Below are positions 1 to 9,065 of a DNA stretch of 11,945 nucleotides, one piece after another. The stretch covers positions 1 to 11,945 of the forward strand of contig JASLFM010000511.1 in assembly GCA_030150585.1 (NCBI GenBank), written 5' to 3'. Each line of letters begins with the position of its first letter. The first letter of the stretch is position 1. A program made the translations under genes and the position numbers. The notes beneath the pieces are model-generated. The model was given only the letters and a program-made list of their open reading frames with translations. It ran no database searches and was not told the origin of the DNA. The DNA is from Acidovorax sp. Its GTDB lineage: Bacteria; Pseudomonadota; Gammaproteobacteria; Burkholderiales; Burkholderiaceae_C.

Positions 1-36
1 TCATAGGACGGGCGCCGGCCCCAAACTTGACCTTCG

Positions 37-482
<446 letters not shown>

Positions 483-486
<4 letters not shown>

Positions 487-1451
487 GCTGTATTTCCTTG
501 GGCTTCGGATTGTTCGAACACGGTTTCCGCGCCCACGGGCAGCAGCTCGATCGTGGCGCGCAGGCCGGGCACGGCGTCCATGAGGTCGGACTCCACGGCC
601 GCGCGCGCATGCGCGGCGCGGCCCAGGGTCCAGTCCGCGGGCACGTGCATGTGCAAGTCCACGTAGCTGCGGGCGCCGGCACGGCGCGAAGTCAGGTTGT
701 CGAACCGCACTGCACCGCCGCTGGCCTCGCCGTGGCGGCGCAGCACCGACCCGATCAGGTCGAGCAGCGACTGCTCCACGGCCTCGTCCATGAGCCCCTG
801 CGAGGCACGCCAGACCAGCGAAAAGCCCTCTTTCAAGATATTGAGCGCCACGCCGATAGCAACGAGCGGGTCGAGCCACAGCCAGCCCGTCGCCGCTGCG
901 GCAAGCAGGCCCGCGACCACACCCACCGAGGTCCACACGTCGGTCACGAGGTGGCGCGCATCGCCTTCGAGCGCGATGGAGCGGTGCACGCGCGCCGAAC
1001 GGAACATGGCCCAGGCCAGCACGCCGTTGAAGCCCGTGCTCACGACCGAGAGCGCCAGCCCCCAGCCGAGCTGCTCGAGCGGCTGCGGGTGCACCAGCCG
1101 CAGCACCGATGCCCACAAAATGGCCGCGCTTGCGCCAATGATGAGGATGCCCTCGAAGCCCGACGAGAAATACTCGGCCTTGTGGTGGCCGTACGGATGG
1201 TCGGCATCGGCCGGCCGCTGGGCCACCGTGACCATGGCCAGCGCGAACACGGCGCCCGCGAGGTTGACGAAGGACTCCAGCGCGTCCGACAGCAGGCCCA
1301 CCGAATCGGTCACCCACCAGGCCAGGGTCTTGAGTGCGATGGTGAGCACGGCCACCACCACGGAGGCCCGCAGCAGGTTGCGCGGCGTCATCCAGGTGGG
1401 CGATGGGGGGGCAGAGGGTTCGGGCATGGTGGACAGGGGCAAATCAGGCAT
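483..1451 (-). CDS. Cation diffusion facilitator family transporter
   Basis: Inner-membrane antiporter of the CDF family, which exports divalent metals (Zn, Fe, Cd, Co, Ni or Mn depending on the member) in exchange for protons. The 322-residue protein has about six hydrophobic segments (roughly 27-46, 50-74, 98-118, 128-150, 170-190, 192-206) and a cytoplasmic C-terminal domain from about 220. Family marks are LLSDALESFVNL in TM2, DHPYGHHKAE at 84-93, H167-x3-D171 in TM5, and QGLMDEAV at 218-225. A gap-free alignment from memory with E. coli FieF puts E59 and N63 where FieF has D45 and D49, so the metal site is not the classical Asp/His set and the metal cannot be named. The ATG at 1451 gives the longest protein; starts at Met9 (1427) or Met21 (1391) are possible and none has a clear Shine-Dalgarno. 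It lies 47 bp after dbpA and overlaps dtd. Confidence 0.92.
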
Positions 1452-1465
1452 GCGCCCGCACGCCG

Positions 1466-1474
1466 ATTACACCA
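1466..1474 (-). promoter_or_regulatory. Possible extended -10 promoter before the CDF gene
   Basis: On the minus strand the gap between dbpA and the transporter reads TGGTGTAAT, close to the extended -10 consensus TGnTATAAT (one mismatch in the hexamer). No good -35 lies 16-18 bases upstream. Transcription would begin about 7-9 bases before the ATG at 1451, an unusually short leader, so a start at Met9 might then be used. This is a weak motif-only call. Confidence 0.25.
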
Positions 1475-1498
1475 GATGGCCCGCTACAAGCCTATGCT

Positions 1499-2881
<1,383 letters not shown>

Positions 2882-2888
2882 GGGTGGA

Positions 2889-4133
2889 TTATCCGGGTGT
2901 GCCTTGCACGAGGGCCAGCACCGCGGCGAAAGCGGCCGTGTGCGCCAACACGCCGCCGCCCGTCGCAAGGCCGTACCGCCAGCCGCCGCTGGCCCAGGCC
3001 ACGGCGGTCTTGCTCAGCGCGTGGACCGACAGCGCGGCCGCGATCGCCCATGCCAGGCCTGGGCCCGCCGCATCGGACGGGCGGCCCTGCACCAGCACGG
3101 CCGCGACGGCGGCATGCACGTCGGCCAGCGCCGCCAGCAGCGTGCCCGCAATCAGCCCCGCATCCCCCCACCAGAGCGATAGCCCCTGCACCAGCACCTG
3201 GATGGCGGTGAGCAGCACGGCGATCAGCACCGCATCGCGCAGCTTGAACATGGCCGGATCGGCCGCGGGCGCCCTGCCCGCCACGGCAAGCCCGCCCGAC
3301 CGCAGCAAAGCCCAGCCCCAAAGGCTTGCCACCACGCCCCCGGCGAGCGCGGGCGCCCACAGCCGTGCCAGCCAGGCGGGCTGCACCGTGGCAGCCACGA
3401 CGACGATCTGGACCATCGTGGCCACGCAGGAAAGCACGGCCGCGCCGCCTTGCGAGCGGGGCGCCTCGCGCCCTTCGCGCACAGCAACGCCCAGGCTGGC
3501 GATGGTGGCCGTGCTCGATGCGAAGCCCGAGGCCAGGGCCGCCAGCGCCAGGGCATGGCGCGCATCGAGCAACCGCCGCCCCAGGTGGGCCAGCGACTGG
3601 ATCAGCAACAGCACGAACACCAGCCGCACCATGACCTGCGGGTTGAGAACCTCGCCCCACAGTGGCCGGTTGGGTGCCAGCGGCAACGCGAGCAGTGCGA
3701 TGGCCGCCAGCACCAGCCCCCCCTGCACCTCGGCAGGGCGCAGCCAGTCGCGCGCGAACCGGTGCAGGGCATCGCGCGCGGCCAGCAGGCCGGTCACCGC
3801 CACGGCCAGCGCCGCCGCAGTGGGCAGGCTGACTGTGCACACCACGCCGATGGCATAAGAGAGCCAGAGCGCGATCTCCGTGGTGACGCCCGGATCGCCC
3901 GAGCGGTCACGCGCGGAGGCCACCACGCCCAGCGCCGCCACGAAAGCCGCCCCCACGGCCACAAGCCAGCCGCTGCCCAGCAGGGCAGCGGTGGCGCCCG
4001 CCAGGGACGCCAGCGCGAACGAGCGCACACCCGCGAGCGCGCGCTGCGGCCCGGAGCCCTTGCGCCGCTCGCGCTCGATGCCCATCAGCAGGCCGCTGCC
4101 CAGCGCGCCGGCCAGCACGGCCAGGATGGACAT
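2889..4133 (-). CDS. MgtC/SapB–DUF4010 family membrane protein
   Basis: A 414-residue, very hydrophobic inner-membrane protein with roughly a dozen candidate membrane segments. The N-terminus has the MgtC/SapB pattern (GLLMGIERERRKGSGPQRALAGVRSF, split here as residues 14-30 and 31-39). The C-terminal half looks like DUF4010: NPQVMVRLVFV near 164 and the SGFASSTATIASLG stretch at 202-215. MgtC proteins are associated with growth at low magnesium and with regulation of other membrane proteins, but the role of these long DUF4010 proteins is unknown to me, so I assign none. I chose the ATG at 4133, not the longer in-frame starts at 4199, 4154 or 4148, because GGGGA sits 4 bases before it and the first membrane segment begins immediately (MSILAVLAGALGSG). 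It is followed 7 bp later by dbpA. Family call is good; function is open. Confidence 0.85.
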   Translation of the reverse strand: MSILAVLAGALGSGLLMGIERERRKGSGPQRALAGVRSFALASLAGATAALLGSGWLVAVGAAFVAALGVVASARDRSGDPGVTTEIALWLSYAIGVVCTVSLPTAAALAVAVTGLLAARDALHRFARDWLRPAEVQGGLVLAAIALLALPLAPNRPLWGEVLNPQVMVRLVFVLLLIQSLAHLGRRLLDARHALALAALASGFASSTATIASLGVAVREGREAPRSQGGAAVLSCVATMVQIVVVAATVQPAWLARLWAPALAGGVVASLWGWALLRSGGLAVAGRAPAADPAMFKLRDAVLIAVLLTAIQVLVQGLSLWWGDAGLIAGTLLAALADVHAAVAAVLVQGRPSDAAGPGLAWAIAAALSVHALSKTAVAWASGGWRYGLATGGGVLAHTAAFAAVLALVQGTPG

Positions 4134-4250
4134 GAAATCCCCAGGCATTTCCATGGCTGCATTGAACCATGCACAGGCGGCGTACGGGCTTCTCCGCACC
4201 CGCCATCCCCTGGCAATCGGCTATAACCCTCCTATTCATGGGGTAGGGAA
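4134..4250. promoter_or_regulatory. Divergent intergenic region with candidate promoter
   Basis: These 117 bp separate the minus-strand DUF4010 gene from the plus-strand PAS-GGDEF-EAL gene, so promoters for both directions should lie here. On the plus strand TATAAC at 4222-4227 resembles a -10 box and would start transcription near 4234, about 17 bases before the ATG at 4251; no convincing -35 is seen at 16-18 bases. GGGG at 4240-4243 and AGGG at 4245-4248 are the possible Shine-Dalgarno sequences. On the minus strand I see TTGCCA but no matching -10. No clear operator repeat is visible. Confidence 0.35.
4138..4142 (-). promoter_or_regulatory. Ribosome binding site deciding the DUF4010 start
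   Basis: GGGGA on the minus strand, 4 bases before the ATG at 4133. None of the upstream in-frame ATGs (4199, 4154, 4148) has a comparable purine stretch at the right distance, so this supports the shorter start. Confidence 0.5.
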
Positions 4251-6353
4251 ATGCCGGACGGCTCCAGCGTACAAGATCAGGATGGCATCGACGCCCACGC
4301 GAGCGATTCGCTGCTGCGACTCATGGCGGACGCGGTGCCCGCAAGCATCGCTTATTTCGAAATAGGCACGCTGCGCTGCCGCTTCGCCAACGAGCGCTAT
4401 GCGCGCTTCAATGGGTACACGGCGGCGTCTATTCTCAGCAAGACCGTGCGCGAGGCCATCGGCGAGGCGGCCTGGGAGGTCATCCAGCCCTACGTGCAGC
4501 GCTGCATCGCGGGGGAGCAGGTGCAGTACACGCGGCCCTACACCACGCGGGACGGCCAGCCGGGCATGATGGAGGTGAACCTCATCCCGCACCGCGCGGG
4601 GGGCCGGCAGCTCGGCGCGTTCGTGCTGATCCACGACATTACCCACCACTGGCAGGCCGAGCGCGCGGTGCGAGAGAGCGAGGAGCGCATGCGCAAGTTC
4701 AGCGCGGCGACCGAGGAAGCCATCGTGTTCCACAGCGACGGCATCGTCACCGACGGCAACGAGGCGCTGGAGCGGCTCACGGGCTACTCCCTTTCCGAGC
4801 TGGTGGGCCGCCGGGTGATCGACTACATCAGCCCCGAATTCCACCAGACCGTGCGCGACTACATCGCCCACGGGCGCGAAGACCCTTACGAAGTCGCCTG
4901 CATCCACCGCGACGGCCGCCACATCCCCATCGAGGCCGTGGCCAAGACCATGCCGGTCAATGGTCAGACTTTCCGCATCGTGGTGGCGCGGGACATCACC
5001 GCGCGCAAGCAGGCCCAGGAGCGCGTGGCCTTCCTGGCGCTGCACGACACGCTGACCCAGCTCCCCAACCGCCGCTACCTCATGGAGCAGCTCGGCAAGG
5101 TGCTTTCGCGCGCGCGCCGCCGCCACGGCCGCATGGCCCTGCTGTCCATCGACATCGACCATTTCAAGACCGTGAACGATTCGCTGGGCCACCACGCGGG
5201 CGATGAGCTGCTGTGCGAGATGGCGCGCCGCCTTGAGGCCTGTGTGCGCGAATCCGACATCGTTGCGCGCCTGGGCAGCGATGAGTTCGTCGTGGTGCTG
5301 GCCGAGCTGGACAACCCGCAGAGCGCCGGCGTGGTGGCCGACAAGCTGCTCGAAGCCGTGGGGGCGCCGCACACCGTGCAGGGCACGCCCGTTTCGCTGT
5401 CGCCCTCGATCGGCATCAGCCTCTACCCGGAGAACGGCAACGACGCCGAGGAGCTGCTGCGCCATGCCGACACGGCCCTGCACCACGCCAAGGACAGCGG
5501 CCGCGGCAACCGCCAGTTCTACCTGCCCGGCATGGATGAGCGCGCCCCGCTGGAGGTGCTCCAACTGGAGCGCCAACTGCGTGAAGCGATCCAGCAAAAG
5601 GCCTTCGTCCTGCACTACCAGCCCCAGGTGCGCCTGGCGGACGGAAGTCTCTCGGGCTTCGAGGCGCTGGTGCGCTGGCAGCATCCCGAGCGGGGCCTGG
5701 TGGGGCCGGACGAATTCATCGGCTTCGCCGAGGCACATGGGCTCATCACGCCCATCGGGCGCTGGGTGCTGCACGAGGCATGCCGCCAGCTCAAGGCCTG
5801 GCACGACGCGGGCCTGCCGCGCGTTCCCGTGGCGGTGAACCTCTCGGCGCTGGAGCTGCGCCAGCGCGACGTGGCTGGGGAAATCGCCGCGGTGCTGCAG
5901 TCCACGGGACTGGTACCGGCGTTCCTCGAGATCGAGATCACCGAGTCCGCGCTCATGCAGCAGGCCGACCATGTGCGCGACACCCTCGATGCGCTCAAGG
6001 CCCTGGGCGTGGGTGTGTCGATCGACGACTTCGGCACAGGCTACTCGTCGCTCGCCTACCTCAAGCGCTACCCCATCGACAAGCTCAAGATCGACCGTTC
6101 CTTCGTGATCGACACCCCGGCCAGCGCTGACGACGTAGCCATCGTCACGGCCATCGTGCAGATGGGGCGCAGCCTGCAGCTGCAAACCGTGGCCGAGGGC
6201 GTGGAGACGACTGCACAGCAGGCCCTGCTGCGCAGCCTGGGCTGCGACCTGGCACAGGGCTACGGCTTCTCGCCGCCGATGGACGCCGCGCAGGCCCTGG
6301 CCTGGCTGCAGGACCGGCAGGCCGAACGCATCCAACCGACACACGGGGCGTAG
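4251..6353 (+). CDS. PAS-PAS-GGDEF-EAL cyclic-di-GMP signalling protein
   Basis: A 700-residue soluble protein (no signal peptide or membrane helix) for turnover of cyclic-di-GMP. Order: PAS-like domain about 20-130, second PAS about 145-255 ending in the typical DITARKQAQERV linker, GGDEF about 256-425, EAL about 437-688. The EAL domain appears catalytically complete: EALVRW 471-476, N530, EIEITES 560-566, DDFGTGYSSL 592-601, KLKIDRSF 611-618, AEGVET 648-653 and QGYGFSPPM 669-677. It is therefore probably an active phosphodiesterase. The GGDEF signature is GSDEF (342-346), with Ser for the second Gly; an RxxD inhibitory site (RESD 333-336) lies five residues upstream. Cyclase activity is uncertain: the domain may be active or may act as a GTP-sensing regulator. 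PAS ligand is unknown. It starts an apparent operon with amn (11 bp) and a second GGDEF gene. The ATG at 4251 has GGGG 7 bases upstream. Confidence 0.93.
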   Translation: MPDGSSVQDQDGIDAHASDSLLRLMADAVPASIAYFEIGTLRCRFANERYARFNGYTAASILSKTVREAIGEAAWEVIQPYVQRCIAGEQVQYTRPYTTRDGQPGMMEVNLIPHRAGGRQLGAFVLIHDITHHWQAERAVRESEERMRKFSAATEEAIVFHSDGIVTDGNEALERLTGYSLSELVGRRVIDYISPEFHQTVRDYIAHGREDPYEVACIHRDGRHIPIEAVAKTMPVNGQTFRIVVARDITARKQAQERVAFLALHDTLTQLPNRRYLMEQLGKVLSRARRRHGRMALLSIDIDHFKTVNDSLGHHAGDELLCEMARRLEACVRESDIVARLGSDEFVVVLAELDNPQSAGVVADKLLEAVGAPHTVQGTPVSLSPSIGISLYPENGNDAEELLRHADTALHHAKDSGRGNRQFYLPGMDERAPLEVLQLERQLREAIQQKAFVLHYQPQVRLADGSLSGFEALVRWQHPERGLVGPDEFIGFAEAHGLITPIGRWVLHEACRQLKAWHDAGLPRVPVAVNLSALELRQRDVAGEIAAVLQSTGLVPAFLEIEITESALMQQADHVRDTLDALKALGVGVSIDDFGTGYSSLAYLKRYPIDKLKIDRSFVIDTPASADDVAIVTAIVQMGRSLQLQTVAEGVETTAQQALLRSLGCDLAQGYGFSPPMDAAQALAWLQDRQAERIQPTHGA

Positions 6354-6364
6354 ACAATAGTCCC

Positions 6365-7846
6365 ATGGCCCTCACACCCGACTTCATCGCCCCCACCCGC
6401 CACACCGAACCGGCCGAAGCCTTCGCCCAGGTGAACATGATCTACCAGCAGCAGATCGGCCACCTGCGCGACGCCATGCAGCGCTTTGTCGCCGGCGAGA
6501 CGCCTGGCGGCCCGGTGCGCGCCTTCTACCCGTTCGTGCGCGTGCACACCAGCACCGTGGCGCGCGCCCCGACCTCGCTGGCCTACGGCTTCGTCGAAGG
6601 GCCGGGGCGCTACGAGACCACGCTCACCCGGCCCGACCTGTTCGCCGACTACTACACCGAGCAGTTCCGGCTGCTGCGCAAGAACCACGGCGTGGAGCTG
6701 GAGGTGGGCACGAGCCAGCACCCCATCCCCATCCACTTCTCTTTCGCCGAGCACGACCATGTGGAGGGCACGCTGAGTCCCGAACGCCGCACGCTCATGC
6801 GCGATTTGTTCGACCTGCCCGACCTCGCAGCCATGGACGATGGCATCGCCAACGGCACCTGGCGTCCCCAGCCCGGCGAGCCGCAGCCGCTGTCCCTGTT
6901 CACGGCGCCGCGCGTGGACTACTCGCTGCACCGCCTGCGCCACTACACGGGCACGCAGCCCGAGTGGTTCCAGAACTTCGTGCTGTTCACCAACTACCAG
7001 TTCTACATCGACGAGTTCGTGCGCCTGGGACACGCCGAGATGGCCAACCCCGGCAGCGAGTACGTGGCCTTCGTCGAGCCCGGCAACGTGGTCACGCGCC
7101 GCGCGGGCCTGCCCGCGGAGCCGGGCGACGAACTGGGCAGCACGCCGCCGCGCCTGCCGCAGATGCCGGCCTACCACCTCATGCGCGCCGACCGCAGCGG
7201 CATCACCATGGTCAACATCGGCGTGGGCCCGGCCAACGCCAAGACCATCACCGACCACATCGCCGTGCTGCGCCCGCACGCCTGGATGATGCTGGGCCAC
7301 TGCGCGGGCCTGCGCAACAGCCAGCAACTGGGCGACTACGTGCTGGCCCATGCCTACGTGCGCGAGGACCACGTGCTCGACGAGGAACTGCCGCTGTGGG
7401 TTCCCATCCCCGCGCTGGCCGAGATCCAGGTGGCGCTGGAGCAGGCCGTGGCCGACGTGACCCAGGTGCCGCCCGCCGACCTCAAGCGCATCATGCGCAC
7501 AGGCACCGTGGCCAGCACCGACAACCGCAACTGGGAACTGCTGCCCGACAACACGCCCCAGCGCCGCTTCAGCCAGAGCCGCGCCGTGGCGCTCGACATG
7601 GAAAGCGCCACCATCGCGGCCAACGGCTTCCGCTTCCGCGTGCCCTACGGCACCCTGCTGTGCGTCTCCGACAAGCCGCTGCACGGCGAGATCAAGCTGC
7701 CCGGCATGGCCAACCACTTCTACCGCGAGCGCGTGGACCAGCACCTGCGCATCGGCATGCGCGCCATCGACATCCTGCGCGAAGGCGGGGTGCACCGGCT
7801 GCACAGCCGCAAGCTGCGCAGCTTCGCCGAGGTGGCATTCCAGTAA
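6365..7846 (+). CDS. amn: AMP nucleosidase
   Basis: Cytoplasmic enzyme that cleaves AMP to adenine and ribose 5-phosphate, controlling adenylate pools and feeding purine salvage. The 493-residue length fits E. coli Amn (484). The protein matches Amn along its length as I recall it: an N-terminal regulatory domain (about 15-180) with RYETTLTRPDLF, then a nucleoside-phosphorylase-like catalytic domain with VDYSLHRLRHYTGT (184-197), VNIGVGPANAKTITDH (283-298), GHCAGLR (311-317), the DMESATIAA segment (411-419) that in this superfamily contacts ribose, and CVSDKPLHGEIKLPG (433-447). No key motif is missing. The ATG at 6365 lies 11 bp after the PAS-GGDEF-EAL stop and lacks a clear Shine-Dalgarno. 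A weak -10-like GACAAT at 6353-6358 would place a transcript start near the ATG. A second GGDEF gene follows 8 bp after its stop. Confidence 0.96.
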   Translation: MALTPDFIAPTRHTEPAEAFAQVNMIYQQQIGHLRDAMQRFVAGETPGGPVRAFYPFVRVHTSTVARAPTSLAYGFVEGPGRYETTLTRPDLFADYYTEQFRLLRKNHGVELEVGTSQHPIPIHFSFAEHDHVEGTLSPERRTLMRDLFDLPDLAAMDDGIANGTWRPQPGEPQPLSLFTAPRVDYSLHRLRHYTGTQPEWFQNFVLFTNYQFYIDEFVRLGHAEMANPGSEYVAFVEPGNVVTRRAGLPAEPGDELGSTPPRLPQMPAYHLMRADRSGITMVNIGVGPANAKTITDHIAVLRPHAWMMLGHCAGLRNSQQLGDYVLAHAYVREDHVLDEELPLWVPIPALAEIQVALEQAVADVTQVPPADLKRIMRTGTVASTDNRNWELLPDNTPQRRFSQSRAVALDMESATIAANGFRFRVPYGTLLCVSDKPLHGEIKLPGMANHFYRERVDQHLRIGMRAIDILREGGVHRLHSRKLRSFAEVAFQ

Positions 7847-7854
7847 CGCGTTGC

Positions 7855-9036
7855 ATGCACACCCTGGACCTCGCCTCACTCGGCCTGCTCACGCTGGGCA
7901 ACTTCATCGCCATGGCGGTGGCACTGCCCTTGGTCATGGGCGCCCACATCAGCCCCGCAGCACGCCATGTGCAGCATTACTTTATGCTGCAAGCCGCCAC
8001 ATGGACCTCCATGGTCCTGCTGAGCCGGCTGCGCGGCAGCGTCTGGGAGCCGGCACTCGCCATCGGGGCCACGATGACCATCATGCTGGGGCAATGGACC
8101 CTTTCCCGCGCCCTGGTGCTCTGGCTCGGCCCCCGGCCCGGCCTGCGGTGGCTGCGGCTGTGCTGCCTGGCGGGCCCCCTGGGCTTCGCGCTGCTGTGGC
8201 CCCATGGGCTGGAGCGTTTTCTCTGGTTCAGTTTCTTCCAGGGCCTGGGCTTGCTGATCCTGGCGCACATGTGCCTGCGGCCGCAGAAGGAGTGCGCCAG
8301 GGGCTGGCGCTGGGTGCTCTGCGGCTGCGGACTGGTGATCGCACTGGCGCTGTGGACCCGCACGGCCCGGGCCTGGCTGGGCACCGAACCCCTGCACTAC
8401 ACCAGCCCCGATGCCCTGAACCACGTCTTCATCATCCTCTGCGGCATGTGCACCACGGCCCTGTTCGCGGCCGTGCTCGCGGCCTGGCGCGACGAGACCA
8501 ACCAGCAGCTGCGCACCCTGGTCGTGACCGATGAACTCACGGGGCTGCTTAACCGGCGCGGGTTCGAGGAGCGTGCCCGGGCCATGCTCGCGCACTCACG
8601 GCGCCTCGGGCTGCCGCTCACGGCGGTCATGGTGGACCTGGACCATTTCAAGCGCATCAACGACGCCCTCGGCCACGAGGCCGGCGACCAGGTGCTGCGC
8701 CTGTTTGGCCGCCTGCTGCAGGCCCAGCGGCGCGAAAGCGACCTGGCGGCGCGCCTGGGCGGCGAGGAGTTCTGCCTGCTGCTGTACGGCGATGCCGCCG
8801 CGGGCCGGGCGCTGGATGTGCGCCTGCGGGGGGCGCTGCGCGCCGGCGCGCTCGCCGAGCTCGGCCATGCGGTCGACTACAGCGCCGGACTGGCCGAGCG
8901 GCAGGTGGATGAGCAGGACCTCGCGGCCCTGCTCGCGCGCGCCGATGCCGCGCTCTACACGGCCAAGGCCAGTGGGCGCGGCCAGTTGCGGGGCCACACC
9001 TTGTTTGCTCTCGAACCGATAGCTGCCAGCGCTTGA
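7855..9036 (+). CDS. Membrane-anchored GGDEF diguanylate cyclase
   Basis: A 393-residue protein predicted to make cyclic-di-GMP from two GTP at the inner membrane. Residues 1-215 hold about seven hydrophobic segments (roughly 8-28, 42-57, 66-90, 100-115, 122-140, 153-168, 190-210). I do not recognise this sensory region as a named MASE, 7TMR or CHASE domain. The GGDEF domain spans about 220-385, with TDELTGLLNRRGF (225-237), DLDHFKRINDALGH (261-274), RRESDLAARLGGEEF (292-306) and ADAALYTAKASGRG (363-376). The active-site loop is a canonical GGEEF and an RxxD inhibitory site (RESD 293-296) is present, so an active, product-inhibited cyclase is expected. The ATG at 7855 is 8 bp after the amn stop and has no good Shine-Dalgarno; it is chosen because it gives a full first membrane segment. 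The last five residues and stop lie inside the terminator hairpin. Confidence 0.92.
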   Translation: MHTLDLASLGLLTLGNFIAMAVALPLVMGAHISPAARHVQHYFMLQAATWTSMVLLSRLRGSVWEPALAIGATMTIMLGQWTLSRALVLWLGPRPGLRWLRLCCLAGPLGFALLWPHGLERFLWFSFFQGLGLLILAHMCLRPQKECARGWRWVLCGCGLVIALALWTRTARAWLGTEPLHYTSPDALNHVFIILCGMCTTALFAAVLAAWRDETNQQLRTLVVTDELTGLLNRRGFEERARAMLAHSRRLGLPLTAVMVDLDHFKRINDALGHEAGDQVLRLFGRLLQAQRRESDLAARLGGEEFCLLLYGDAAAGRALDVRLRGALRAGALAELGHAVDYSAGLAERQVDEQDLAALLARADAALYTAKASGRGQLRGHTLFALEPIAASA

Positions 9037-9060
9037 TCAACAGGCGCTAGCGGCTTTTTT
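9021..9060 (+). terminator. Rho-independent terminator overlapping the cyclase stop
   Basis: The arms are 9021-9035 and 9041-9055, with a 5-base loop (ATCAA). Of 15 paired positions, 12 are Watson-Crick, two are G-T (9024/9052 and 9033/9043) and one is a C/A mismatch (9027/9049). Six Ts follow at 9055-9060. It would end the plus-strand amn/GGDEF transcript. The TGA at 9034-9036 spans the end of the left arm and the first loop base. Read on the minus strand there is no T-run after the hairpin, so it is a poor terminator for ackA. The hairpin resembles a dispersed element I associate with Comamonadaceae; that is recollection, not a search. Confidence 0.85.
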
Positions 9061-9065
9061 GCGCT

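Noticed and set aside
1..4. Minus-strand ATG at the left edge that could begin another gene after dtd
   Set aside because: Only four bases are visible and the preceding 32 bases show no clear ribosome binding site, so no gene can be supported.
487..1317. Upstream extension of the dtd frame through the transporter gene
   Set aside because: Arg/Gly/Ala-rich translation with no domain; Dtd has its normal length only from 486.
4211..4226. TGGCA resembling the -24 element of a sigma-54 promoter
   Set aside because: The required GC element about 10 bases downstream is absent (the sequence there is CTATA).
4236..6344. A 702-codon open frame antisense to the PAS-GGDEF-EAL gene
   Set aside because: The plus-strand reading has full PAS, GGDEF and EAL motifs. 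The antisense protein is His-, Val-, Gly- and Arg-rich without domains, as expected from stop-poor GC-rich DNA.
6964..7854. Plus-strand extension of the second GGDEF frame into amn
   Set aside because: The translation is Arg/Gln/His-rich and overlaps the amn coding frame entirely; the hydrophobic domain begins only at 7855.
6260..7879. A 539-codon open frame antisense to amn
   Set aside because: Amn is recognisable end to end on the plus strand; the antisense product is low-complexity and matches no family.
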